Shown here: positions 7,706-15,738 of the stretch, piece by piece
Position numbering within the stretch: the first letter of the stretch is position 1
How the letters are laid out: every line of letters starts with the position of its first letter
Source: an uncultured Bacteroidales bacterium
Lineage (GTDB): Bacteria; Bacteroidota; Bacteroidia; Bacteroidales; Bacteroidaceae
Length of the DNA stretch: 34,605 nucleotides
Assembly (NCBI GenBank): GCA_937914945.1
Contig: CALGJF010000071.1
Coordinates: forward strand, 1-34,605
Direction: 5' to 3'
Translations under genes and position numbers: made by a program
Notes under the pieces: generated by a model
What the model saw: only the letters and a program-made list of their open reading frames with translations
The model's database searches: none
What the model was told of the DNA's origin: nothing

Positions 7706-8941
7706 ATGAATCTCTCCTTTTACATAGCCAAGAGATACCTCTTTTCAAAGAAAAGCCACCAGGTTATAAACATCATATCGGGGGTGGCGATAGCAGGTGT
7801 GGCACTTGCCACAATAGCTATGGTATGCACGCTATCGGTGTTCAACGGTTTCAAGGAGATGGTGGCACAGCAATTTACCGCGTTTGATCCCGATATAAAA
7901 ATCACAGCCGAACGAGGAAAAAGTTTTACAGCCGACAGCCTCATACGCGCCAATCTGCGAGCGCTCCCATGCGTGGAGGTGGCAAGCATAGCCGTGGAGG
8001 ACAAGGCCATGGCACAATACCAAGGCAGGCAGGTGATGATTACCCTCAAAGGCGTGGAAGATGATTTCAAGGAGCTGACGAGCATTGAGGATGCGCTCAT
8101 AGGGAATAGAGGTTTCACGCTGTGCGACAGCATAAACAGCTATGCTGTGCCGGGCGTGGGAGTGGTAAGCAGCCTTAACTGCGGGATATACCATGTTGCG
8201 CCATTGGAAATATATGCCCCAAAGAGAAAGGGCAAGGTGAGCATGAGCAACCCAGCAAGCAACTTCAAAAAGAAATTCCTGCACTCATCGGGTGTGGCGT
8301 TCATTGTAAACCAACCGCAATACGATGACCATTATATACTCACATCGGCACATTTTGCAAGGGAGGTACTTGGACGCAGTGCTAACGAAGCCACAAGCAT
8401 CGAGATTAAGCTTGCCGATGGATACAGCTACAACAGAGCAAAGCAGGATATAAAGGGCATCATCGGCGATGGTTTTATCATCGAGGACAGATACGAGCAG
8501 CAAAAGGATGTTTTCAAAGTCATGACGATTGAGAAGTTTATCTCATACATATTCTTGTCGTTCATTCTGCTTATAGCCTGCTTTAACATTATAGGCTCTC
8601 TCTCTATGCTAATAATTGAAAAGAAGGAGAATATGGAGACTCTGCGCTCGCTTGGTGCAACCGACAACGTAATAACAAATATTTTTGTTTTTGAGGGCTC
8701 GGTAATCTCCATGATTGGGGCCATTGGAGGCATTGCCATAGGGCTTGGCGCATGCCTCCTGCAACAAGAATATGGGTTGCTCACCCTTGGTAATGGTGTG
8801 GGGGATTTTGTTGTAGACAGCTACCCTGTAAAAGTGGAGGTTGCAGATATTATAGCAATATTCGGCACGGTGGCCATTGTGGGGCTCATTGCCGTGTGGT
8901 TGCCGGTTAAGATTCTTACAAAGAAATTCATAAAGAGATAG
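7706..8941 (+). CDS. ABC transporter permease, LolC/LolE-FtsX (MacB-like) type
   Basis: This is an inner-membrane permease of the type that extracts lipoproteins from the inner membrane (LolCDE) or drives related mechanotransmission. Its 411 residues are normal. One transmembrane helix sits at about 21-46. A large periplasmic domain follows (about 50-270). Three C-terminal helices lie near 278-302, 326-350 and 378-402 (FtsX domain), with the characteristic loop EKKENMETLRSLGAT between them. The N-terminal IAKRYLFSKKSHQVINIIS is typical of LolC/E. No partner ATPase (LolD) is in the window, so it must be encoded elsewhere. In Bacteroidota one permease gene often does the work of LolC and LolE. 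Confidence 0.88.
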   Translation: MNLSFYIAKRYLFSKKSHQVINIISGVAIAGVALATIAMVCTLSVFNGFKEMVAQQFTAFDPDIKITAERGKSFTADSLIRANLRALPCVEVASIAVEDKAMAQYQGRQVMITLKGVEDDFKELTSIEDALIGNRGFTLCDSINSYAVPGVGVVSSLNCGIYHVAPLEIYAPKRKGKVSMSNPASNFKKKFLHSSGVAFIVNQPQYDDHYILTSAHFAREVLGRSANEATSIEIKLADGYSYNRAKQDIKGIIGDGFIIEDRYEQQKDVFKVMTIEKFISYIFLSFILLIACFNIIGSLSMLIIEKKENMETLRSLGATDNVITNIFVFEGSVISMIGAIGGIAIGLGACLLQQEYGLLTLGNGVGDFVVDSYPVKVEVADIIAIFGTVAIVGLIAVWLPVKILTKKFIKR

Positions 8942-8952
8942 GATAACAAAAG

Positions 8953-9000
8953 ATTAAAGCAATGGGGTGGTATTATGCAATACCACCCCATTGCTTTAAT
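8953..9000. terminator. Perfect 22-bp hairpin, bidirectional terminator
   Basis: Arms 8953-8974 and 8979-9000 are perfectly complementary over 22 bases around the 4-base loop ATGC. The stem has a GC-rich middle (GGGGTGG/CCACCCC) and A/T-rich ends, so it gives a T-tract in both directions. It separates the converging permease operon and murI. The right arm contains the murI stop codon (8996-8998). Confidence 0.9.
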
Positions 9001-9844
9001 CAAGCGTTACATGCTCCACATTTATATGCTGTTCAAGGAAACGCGATGCCTGTTCCCTGAACCGGTTGTCCGACTCGGTGGTACAGAAGACGCGCTCACC
9101 ACCCTTTGAGCATAGAGCATCTATTTCGGGGTGGCGCTGAAGATAGTTCTTTAACGATGCAGCCACCGCTGCACCCTGTGTGAGCACCTTTACCTCCTGC
9201 GGAACATATTGCTTAATCTTCTCTATGAGCATGGGATAATGGGTGCAACCAAGTATAATGGTATCAATTCGGGAGTCGCGCGACAGCAGATTATCTATAT
9301 GTCTTTTTATAAAATAGTCGGCTCCGGGGCTGTTGTGTTCACATGTTTCCACAAGTGGTACCCACATGGGACAAGCCTCGCCGGTAACCACAATGTCGGG
9401 GAACAGCTTCCTTATCTCCAATGGATAAGAATTAGACTTTATGGTACCCTCGGTGGCAAGCACCCCCACATGGCGACTCACCGTAACCTCGCCAATGGTC
9501 TCCACCGTGGGACGTATTATGCCAAGAACACGTTTCTGCAAGGATATTTGGGGTAAATCTATCTGCTGTATGCTACGCAACGCCTTTGCCGAGGCCGTGT
9601 TGCATGCAAGAATAACAAGATGACACCCCTGCGAAAAAAGATATTTCACACATTGGCGGGTAAATTCATATACGACATCAAACGAGCGCGTGCCATAGGG
9701 CGTGCGTGCGTTATCACCAAGATAGAGGTAGCTGTATTGCGGCAACAGTTCCTGTATCTCGCGATATATGGTAAGACCACCGTAGCCCGAATCAAAGATT
9801 CCTATCGGACCGGGATGCATGCCGTTGTGCATGATATCTTTCAT
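8996..9844 (-). CDS. murI: Glutamate racemase
   Basis: MurI converts L-glutamate to D-glutamate for peptidoglycan. It has 282 residues. The two catalytic cysteines are C81 (ILACNTASAKA) and C200 (ILGCTHYPML, with H202). The substrate-binding N-terminal motif is GIFDSGYGGLT (15-25) and LGDNARTPYG follows at about 42-51. Two upstream Met codons (5 and 9) are alternative starts; the listed one gives a short polar leader. It follows the three OmpH-like genes, so precursor supply sits next to outer-membrane assembly. Its stop lies inside the convergent terminator. Confidence 0.96.
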   Translation of the reverse strand: MKDIMHNGMHPGPIGIFDSGYGGLTIYREIQELLPQYSYLYLGDNARTPYGTRSFDVVYEFTRQCVKYLFSQGCHLVILACNTASAKALRSIQQIDLPQISLQKRVLGIIRPTVETIGEVTVSRHVGVLATEGTIKSNSYPLEIRKLFPDIVVTGEACPMWVPLVETCEHNSPGADYFIKRHIDNLLSRDSRIDTIILGCTHYPMLIEKIKQYVPQEVKVLTQGAAVAASLKNYLQRHPEIDALCSKGGERVFCTTESDNRFREQASRFLEQHINVEHVTLD

Positions 9845-9850
9845 TGTACT

Positions 9851-10450
9851 TTACTCCTCTGTAACTATTTCTATGGTTGAGGGAGCAGGCTTTGCAGTTT
9901 CGGCATGAGCCGGCTCACCGGCATCTATTGCTGTATTTACAATGATTGTGGGAGAGTGCACCTCCTTAATGATAAGTGCGGTTATGTCTGCCCCGAATTT
10001 GGGATTGACATAGCGATAAGCAGCCTTGTCGGTATCTATTGCATAGGCAAGGTTGTTAAGGATGCATACCCTCTCTACAGCCTTATCGATATTTTCCACA
10101 ATGGGATTGAAGAGGGAGTCGTGTGCCTGCACAAGCCACTCTTTTAATTGGTCGCGCAAGAGGACACTGCGATCGACCATATCCTGTAATTCCTTTTGGC
10201 GTTTGCGCAAAATGGGTTCGGGGAAGGAGTTCTGCCCCTCGAGGAAGGATACATAGCAACGAGTGAGTTCCTCTTCGCCGCGAGCTATCTCACTGTCGCA
10301 ACGCTCCAACAGGGCGTTGTAATTATCTTGTGCGGTCTTGCACTCGGGCAGTGAGTCCATAACCTCGGATAGGCTGAAGAAACCAAACTCGGCTATCTGT
10401 GCAAATGACGCAACAGGCACAAAGAGTAAAAGGAAAAATATTTTACGCAT
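9851..10450 (-). CDS. OmpH/Skp-like periplasmic protein, third and most divergent copy
   Basis: This is a secreted protein of the OmpH/Skp chaperone type, 199 residues from the ATG at 10450. I prefer that start because MRKIFFLLLFVPVASFAQ is a clean signal peptide; a longer reading from 10492 would begin inside a terminator hairpin. The mature part has the family layout: a beta strand (AEFGFFSLSEVMDSLPE), a long charged helical arm (about 45-110), and a returning segment AYAIDTDKAAYRYVNPKFGADIT. It differs from its two neighbours in having a Pro/Ala/Glu-rich C-terminal tail. It ends six bases before murI. It may have diverged from chaperone function. Confidence 0.8.
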   Translation of the reverse strand: MRKIFFLLLFVPVASFAQIAEFGFFSLSEVMDSLPECKTAQDNYNALLERCDSEIARGEEELTRCYVSFLEGQNSFPEPILRKRQKELQDMVDRSVLLRDQLKEWLVQAHDSLFNPIVENIDKAVERVCILNNLAYAIDTDKAAYRYVNPKFGADITALIIKEVHSPTIIVNTAIDAGEPAHAETAKPAPSTIEIVTEE

Positions 10451-10478
10451 CGTGTTGTGTTTTAATAGTGTGAAAAAG

Positions 10479-10510
10479 AAAAGGCTGCGCATGGCACTGC
10501 GCAGCCTTTT
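10479..10510 (-). terminator. Hairpin terminator between the second and third OmpH-like genes
   Basis: A perfect 13-bp stem (arms 10479-10491 and 10498-10510, AAAAGGCTGCGCA/TGCGCAGCCTTTT) with a 6-base loop lies directly after the stop of the second OmpH gene at 10514. It has T-rich flanks and probably reduces read-through toward the third copy and murI. Confidence 0.8.
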
Positions 10511-10513
10511 TAA

Positions 10514-11032
10514 TTATTTTGCAGGTGCCGCTGCTGCAGATATTCCCAATTTAGCCTTTACCTTGGCGTTGAGGTCGTCGCACAAAGTTTCGCTGATGTA
10601 GGGGATACCGCTTGCAATGTCGAACACGCAGATGTAACCACCCTCACGACCAACCTCCTGTATTGCTTTCTGCAACTTGCTGTTTACCTCGGCAAGCTTG
10701 GTCTGCTGTGCCTGCTGCAAATTCTGGTAGCTGGCCTGCTCATACTCCTGCATGCGAGTGATAAGGTCCTGCAATGCACGCTCGCGACGCTCCAGAATGC
10801 TGGGGGGAAGAGAATCCTTAACAGCCTCGTACTCCTTACCCTTCATCTCAAGCTCGGCACGCATGCGCTCATACTCATCGGCATACTGTTTCTGTAATGT
10901 CTGCAATTCATTGTTAGCCTTTGCAAATTCAGGCATAACCTGTGCTATTTCGGGTGCATTTACAAAACCGAATTTCTGTGCAAAAAGGCTCAAGGGAGCC
11001 ATCATCAAAACTAAAATTAAAATCTTTTTCAT
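10514..11032 (-). CDS. OmpH/Skp-family periplasmic chaperone, second copy
   Basis: A Skp-like chaperone that holds unfolded outer-membrane proteins on the way to BamA. It has 172 residues: signal peptide MKKILILVLMMAPLSLFAQ, strand KFGFVNAPEIAQVMPEF, a long coiled-coil arm rich in Gln/Glu/Arg (about 40-125), and the closing block YICVFDIASGIPYISETLCDD, which matches the family's C-terminal strand region. The C-terminus is an Ala/Lys tail. Its own putative promoter lies inside the end of the preceding gene. A hairpin follows it. Confidence 0.9.
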   Translation of the reverse strand: MKKILILVLMMAPLSLFAQKFGFVNAPEIAQVMPEFAKANNELQTLQKQYADEYERMRAELEMKGKEYEAVKDSLPPSILERRERALQDLITRMQEYEQASYQNLQQAQQTKLAEVNSKLQKAIQEVGREGGYICVFDIASGIPYISETLCDDLNAKVKAKLGISAAAAPAK

Positions 11033-11079
11033 TGTATCGTTCTCTTTAAGTTTAATTCATTATTTATATATACGTTGCG

Positions 11080-11110
11080 CAAAGGTAAACAATTAATTCG
11101 AATAACCAAG
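11080..11110 (-). promoter_or_regulatory. Internal promoter for the second OmpH-like gene
   Basis: The minus strand reads CTTG (11110-11107), 19 bases, then TACCTTTG (11087-11080), a near-consensus Bacteroidota promoter. It overlaps the 3' end of the first OmpH gene and precedes the ATG at 11032. It would allow the chaperone to be expressed separately from bamA. Confidence 0.55.
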
Positions 11111-11608
11111 TTTGGAAAGCACCTCATTGCTTATATCGACCTTGGGCGATGCGTAAATGACACTGCCGGCCGAGGCGCGGTCTATAACCATTGAGAATTT
11201 CTTTTGCTCACAGACCTCTTTTACCGCATTGTATATTTCATCCTGAATGGGTGCCATAAGGCTCTCGCGCTTTTTATATAGCTCGCCGTTGGGGCCGAAG
11301 TATTGGCGCTTAAGCTCGGCAGCCTCTTTCTCCTTGGCAAGTATTTCCTCCTCGCGTGCAGTACGTTGCTCGTCGGAGAGAAATGCCGACTCGCTTTGGT
11401 ATTTTTTATAGAGCGACTCGGCCTCCAATGCCAGCTCGTCTATTTCACCCTGCCATCTTTTAGATTGTTGAGCCATCTGTTCGTTGGCACGTTCATAGGC
11501 CGGAATATTTTTAAGTATATATTCCATATCCACTAACGCAAACTTTTGCGCCTGCGCTGCCACAACTGCGATGGATGCAAACAGCAATATTGTCAGTAAT
11601 CTTTTCAT
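11093..11608 (-). CDS. OmpH/Skp-family periplasmic chaperone, first copy
   Basis: The first of three OmpH-like proteins, 171 residues, twelve bases downstream of bamA. It has a signal peptide (MKRLLTILLFASIAVVAAQAQ), then KFALVDMEYILKNIPAYERA, the classic N-terminal strand-helix of Bacteroidota OmpH, a long charged coiled-coil arm (about 40-120), and the closing block FSMVIDRASAGSVIYASPKVDISNEVL. The order bamA-ompH-ompH fits a dedicated chaperone feeding the BAM machine. Skp function is from family knowledge. Confidence 0.93.
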   Translation of the reverse strand: MKRLLTILLFASIAVVAAQAQKFALVDMEYILKNIPAYERANEQMAQQSKRWQGEIDELALEAESLYKKYQSESAFLSDEQRTAREEEILAKEKEAAELKRQYFGPNGELYKKRESLMAPIQDEIYNAVKEVCEQKKFSMVIDRASAGSVIYASPKVDISNEVLSKLGYSN

Positions 11609-11620
11609 ATTCGTTTATTT

Positions 11621-14269
11621 TTAGAATTCTTGTCCCAGAATAAAGTGGAATTGACTGCCGCCATACTGTGTAGAACCATATACATCGTCAAAACCATATG
11701 CCCAATCGAGACCGATGAGACCAATCATCTGCAAGAAGATGCGGATACCTACACCGGCACTGCGTTTCAAGTCGAAGAGGTTGAACTTGGAAGCATCGGT
11801 CCATGAATTACCTGCCTCTACAAAAGCAAGGCCATATATAGTGGTTGAGCTCTGTAACATGAAGGGGAAGCGCAACTCCATACCCAAACGGGTGTATGCA
11901 TAGCCCTCGTAGCCGTAGGGTGTGAGACTACCGTTTTCGTATCCGCGCAACGCCACCATATCGGTTGCATAGTTGTATGAATAGCCGCTCATACCATCGC
12001 CACCCATGTAGAATGTCTCAAAAGGCGACTTTTTGTTCTTATCATAGCTTCCCAAGATACCAAAATCGGCACGTGTCATGAGCACAAGATTGTGCTTGCC
12101 CTCGGTGAGCGAGGTAAATGTTTTGCTGCGGAATTTTATTTTGTAATACTCAATCCATTTATGCTTGTCGCGCAACTCGCTCTTATATGTGGAACTTTTG
12201 GGGTTTGTTGCCAACGATGCGTAGTCCTTGCCATCGAACATGGAGTATGGCGGGGTGGCCGACACCTGTAATGAGAAGTCGGAGCCCTGACGCGGGAAGT
12301 AGGGGTTATCAACCGAACGGCGTGCCAATGTTACAGACAGGTTTATGTTGTTACAGTTACCATCGGTTATGAGGAAGTACTGCCAATCCTTCAACGAGTA
12401 GAGCTGGTAGTTTAGCTCTGCCGACAGGGTGAAATAATCGTCGGGCCATTTGAGAGGACGGCCCCAACCGATGGAGAAACCATACATTTTTATATACTTG
12501 TCGGGGTCGTAGTACGACGATATATTGTTATAACCATAGCCGTTATAGTTGCCGTAGCCATAAAGGTAGTTATTGTAGTTGTTGTAATAGGCCGAATTGT
12601 AATAGCTATCGGCTACGTCGGTCTGTATTGACATGAATGCCGACACAGAGAGCGAATTGGGACGCTTGCGACCAAACCATGGGTCGAAGAACGATATGCT
12701 GTAAGCCTGATAGTATTTACCGTTTGATTGTGCGCTGAGTGTCAGTGTCTGGCCATCGCCCTGTGGCAATATTCCACGACGCAATGCCCCCTTGCGGAAG
12801 AGGTTGCGCATTGAGAAGTTTGTGAGTTTAAGCGACAGCTTACCGATGACACCGGTTTGTCCCCAACCGGCCGATAGTTCTATCTGGTCGCTGCTCTTTG
12901 TTTCAAGCCCCCAATTTATATCCACTGTACCTGTTTCGCGGTTATCAAGCACATCGGGGTGAATAGTCTCGGGGTTGAAATGGCCCATGTTGGCGATTTC
13001 GCGGTATGAACGCTCCAAGGCACTCATGGAGAAGAGATCGCCGGGCACGGTGCGCAGCTCACGGCGCACAACCTCCTCGTATAAACGCTCGTTACCCGAG
13101 ATGCGCACACGGTCGATGGTGGCTTGCACACCCTCGGTGAGGCGAATCTCCAAATCAACGGAGTCGTTTACCACACTCACCTCGATGGGCAGCAAATGCA
13201 AAAACACATATCCTTTATTATAATACTCGTTCTTTACAGCATCGGTATCGGTAAAGAGGCGTTTGTCGAGCTCTTCCTGGTTATATACATCGCCTGGTTT
13301 CAAGCGCAAAAGATAGTCGAGATAGGCGGTTGAGAACACACTGTTTCCCACCCACTTTACACTGCGCAGATAGTAGCGATTGCCCTCTTCAATATTCAAA
13401 TGAATATCTACACGCTTGCTGTTGTATGGAACAACGCTGTCCGACACGATGCGCGCGTCGCGATATCCCAGCTCGGCATAACGCGAAAGTATGTTCTCCT
13501 TGTCCTCCTTATATTTTTCGGGGGTGAATTTCTTTGAACGGAGGAATGTGTTCTTGAAGGTGGTTAAGCGAGTTTTCTCGCGCATCTTCATGGCATATTT
13601 TATCTTCTTCAATGGAACATCCTCTACACCGTTAATGTATATGCGATGTATCTTTATCTTTTCGTTCTTATCCACATTTATGTCGATAATCATTTGATTA
13701 TCGGATGTAACATCGGGGCGTTGAACAATATTTACCTCGGCATTATTGTATCCCTTGTCCTCAAAATACTGTTTTATGATTTTCTGGGCACGATCAACTA
13801 TGTTGGGGGTGATCTGATTTCCCTTTCTCAATGGTAATTTCAGTTCAAGGTCTTCACGCTCGCCCTTTTTCACTCCGTTGTAGTTGATATTGGATATACG
13901 GGGGCGCTGCTTCAGGTTTATGCCTAAATATATTTTATCACCAACTATACTGTCGGCCTCAATACTTACATCGGCAAAAAGTCCATGGTTCCAATAGTTT
14001 TTCACCGCCGTGGTTATGGCATCGCCGGGAACATCTATGACATCGCCCACCGAGAGGCCCGATATACCTATTATAACATATGGCTCGTAGTTGTCCACGC
14101 CTGACAGATTAATGCCACCGATGGTGTATGTGCGCGGATTGCCTGTATATAGTATCGTGGGCTTTACGATTTTATACTGTGCCACCACTTGCATTGCAAC
14201 AAGCAGCAACAGCATGGAAAGGGTTGTTTTCAGCAACGAAAAATATCTCATTTCTCTCTTTTTTATCAT
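11621..14269 (-). CDS. bamA: Outer-membrane protein assembly factor BamA
   Basis: BamA is the Omp85 insertase that folds beta-barrel proteins into the outer membrane. From the ATG at 14269, whose ATGA overlaps the uppS stop, it has 882 residues with signal peptide region MRYFSLLKTTLSMLLLLVAMQVVAQ. A further open stretch upstream to 14338 lies inside uppS and is rejected. POTRA-like repeats span about 35-430 (for example VKKGEREDLELKLPLRKGN and GNSVFSTAYLDYLLRLKPGDVYNQEELD). The barrel fills the rest and ends in a terminal Phe. The loop-6 motif LRGY is at about 774-777. An unusual Tyr/Asn-rich stretch lies near residues 555-585. A second possible start is 14251. Confidence 0.95.
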   Translation of the reverse strand: MIKKREMRYFSLLKTTLSMLLLLVAMQVVAQYKIVKPTILYTGNPRTYTIGGINLSGVDNYEPYVIIGISGLSVGDVIDVPGDAITTAVKNYWNHGLFADVSIEADSIVGDKIYLGINLKQRPRISNINYNGVKKGEREDLELKLPLRKGNQITPNIVDRAQKIIKQYFEDKGYNNAEVNIVQRPDVTSDNQMIIDINVDKNEKIKIHRIYINGVEDVPLKKIKYAMKMREKTRLTTFKNTFLRSKKFTPEKYKEDKENILSRYAELGYRDARIVSDSVVPYNSKRVDIHLNIEEGNRYYLRSVKWVGNSVFSTAYLDYLLRLKPGDVYNQEELDKRLFTDTDAVKNEYYNKGYVFLHLLPIEVSVVNDSVDLEIRLTEGVQATIDRVRISGNERLYEEVVRRELRTVPGDLFSMSALERSYREIANMGHFNPETIHPDVLDNRETGTVDINWGLETKSSDQIELSAGWGQTGVIGKLSLKLTNFSMRNLFRKGALRRGILPQGDGQTLTLSAQSNGKYYQAYSISFFDPWFGRKRPNSLSVSAFMSIQTDVADSYYNSAYYNNYNNYLYGYGNYNGYGYNNISSYYDPDKYIKMYGFSIGWGRPLKWPDDYFTLSAELNYQLYSLKDWQYFLITDGNCNNINLSVTLARRSVDNPYFPRQGSDFSLQVSATPPYSMFDGKDYASLATNPKSSTYKSELRDKHKWIEYYKIKFRSKTFTSLTEGKHNLVLMTRADFGILGSYDKNKKSPFETFYMGGDGMSGYSYNYATDMVALRGYENGSLTPYGYEGYAYTRLGMELRFPFMLQSSTTIYGLAFVEAGNSWTDASKFNLFDLKRSAGVGIRIFLQMIGLIGLDWAYGFDDVYGSTQYGGSQFHFILGQEF

Positions 14270-15003
14270 TTTGTAATCTGTTCGCCTGTGAGGCCGTAAC
14301 GACGCTGACGTTTCTGATACTCGCACACAGCCTTGCATAGCTCCTCGTTATCGAAATCGGGCCACAGCACCTCGGTAAAATAGAATTCCGAATAGGCGCA
14401 CTGCCACAAAAGGAAATTGCTCAAGCGCTGCTCCTTGCCGGTACGTATGAGCAAATCGGGGTCGGGCATGAAGGATGTAGCAAGTGCCGATGAAATAAGC
14501 TTGTCATCGATATCCTCCACTGCAAGGGTTCCGTTTTTCGCACGCTCGGCAATGGAGCGTACAGCCTCGGTAATTTCCCATTTTGCAGAGTAGCTGAGGG
14601 CAAGCACCAAGGTCATGCGGCTGTTATTGGCCGTGCGCGCCATGCACTGTTCCAGACGCTCACGCACGTTTTGGGGCAATTTGCTCAAATCGCCTATGAT
14701 ACGGAATGCCACGTTGTTTTTAACAAACAGTTCCTCCTCGATAGACTCGAAAAGCAGTGCCATGAGCGCTGCCACCTCGGCCTGCGGACGTTTCCAATTC
14801 TCTGTGGAAAAGGTATATAGCGTGAGGTATTTTACCCCTATGTTTATAGCATTCTCAACCAACTGACGCACGGTTGCAGCCCCTGCCTGATGCCCTTGTG
14901 AACGGTCGAGGCCACGCATCTGGGCCCAACGGCCGTTTCCGTCCATTATAATAGCTATATGCTGCGGCACATTCTCTTTGTTTACCTGCTGGGAGTAGTT
15001 CAT
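14266..15003 (-). CDS. uppS: Isoprenyl transferase (undecaprenyl diphosphate synthase)
   Basis: A cis-prenyltransferase that makes the C55 lipid carrier for peptidoglycan and O-antigen from farnesyl and isopentenyl diphosphate. It has 245 residues. The catalytic motif HIAIIMDGNGRWA has D21. The regions TLYTFSTENWKRP, then DLLIRTGKEQRLSNFLLWQ and AYSEFYFTEVLWPDF (conserved region V, with RLSNF) are all present. The stop overlaps the bamA start by four bases (ATGA), implying coupled translation of lipid carrier synthesis and outer-membrane assembly. The gap to the upstream barrel gene is 21 bases. Confidence 0.96.
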   Translation of the reverse strand: MNYSQQVNKENVPQHIAIIMDGNGRWAQMRGLDRSQGHQAGAATVRQLVENAINIGVKYLTLYTFSTENWKRPQAEVAALMALLFESIEEELFVKNNVAFRIIGDLSKLPQNVRERLEQCMARTANNSRMTLVLALSYSAKWEITEAVRSIAERAKNGTLAVEDIDDKLISSALATSFMPDPDLLIRTGKEQRLSNFLLWQCAYSEFYFTEVLWPDFDNEELCKAVCEYQKRQRRYGLTGEQITK

Positions 15004-15024
15004 ATCTTTATATTTTGAGTATTA

Positions 15025-15738
15025 TCAATTATTGCATCTGCGGTATTTTGGGAATATATCGTAGGTTATGGATATGGAGAGGAATGAATAGCTGTCCTTG
15101 TTCTTGAAACCGCTACTCTTGATGCCATAAGGGTCGTTGAGTATCGGAGCGGTTTCGGTTGTTACATCCAAATCGTCGCTTGCGGTGAAACGGAAGGAGA
15201 GCTCGCAACCCAAATTCCAACGTGGCGCAAACTTATATTTTACACCTACGCCCATGGGGATGTTCATCGTAAACACATTTTTAGCCGGCTCGGGGGCATA
15301 TGTCATTCCAAGGCCTGCAAAGATATAAGGCACAAGGCGGCGCGTTCCTTTATATGAGGCACCGCTGCCATAGCCAAAGAAATTACATTCGAACTGTGCC
15401 CCAAGGTCGTATATCGTGCGACTGAATTCCACATCGCCACCGGGGAAACGGTTTTCACCATCGGCAGTATTGCCCGATATTTTGGCCATTGCAAAATTTG
15501 CCTTTACAGCCATACGAGGGTTTATATTGTAGCGGCCGACAATACCTGCCATTATATTCGTATTCTGCAACAAGCTGTTATAGTTGGCATCGCCGTAGTA
15601 GCTGCTACCGCCCAACATGCCACCAATCTCGAAACGATATTCAAGGTCGTCGGCACGCACAGACGATATGCAACATAGCAGAGCCATGCCAAGCAACAAC
15701 AATCTGTTTTGCAATGTGTTTCTCATAGCGCCATTCAT
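15025..15738 (-). CDS. Outer-membrane beta-barrel protein, DUF6089-like
   Basis: A 237-residue predicted small outer-membrane barrel. The signal peptide is MRNTLQNRLLLLGMALLCCISSVRA after four leading residues. The mature chain alternates polar and aromatic residues (YRFEIGGMLGGSSYYGDANYN, RTIYDLGAQFECNFFGYGSG, LVPYIFAGLGMTYAPEP, WNLGCELSFRFTASDDLD), as in eight-stranded barrels. The start codon shares bases with the upstream stop (TAATG at 15740-15736). Proteins of this kind directly before uppS-bamA are common in Bacteroidales and, as I recall, are classed as DUF6089. The function is unknown; placement suggests an envelope-assembly role. Confidence 0.8.
   Translation of the reverse strand: MNGAMRNTLQNRLLLLGMALLCCISSVRADDLEYRFEIGGMLGGSSYYGDANYNSLLQNTNIMAGIVGRYNINPRMAVKANFAMAKISGNTADGENRFPGGDVEFSRTIYDLGAQFECNFFGYGSGASYKGTRRLVPYIFAGLGMTYAPEPAKNVFTMNIPMGVGVKYKFAPRWNLGCELSFRFTASDDLDVTTETAPILNDPYGIKSSGFKNKDSYSFLSISITYDIFPKYRRCNN

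Noticed and set aside
10451..10492. Longer start for the third OmpH-like protein
   Set aside because: It would begin inside the terminator hairpin 10479-10510 and hide the signal peptide.
14269..14338. Longer BamA start, 23 extra residues
   Set aside because: It lies inside uppS, lacks signal-peptide character, and the ATGA overlap at 14269 gives a clean secretion signal.
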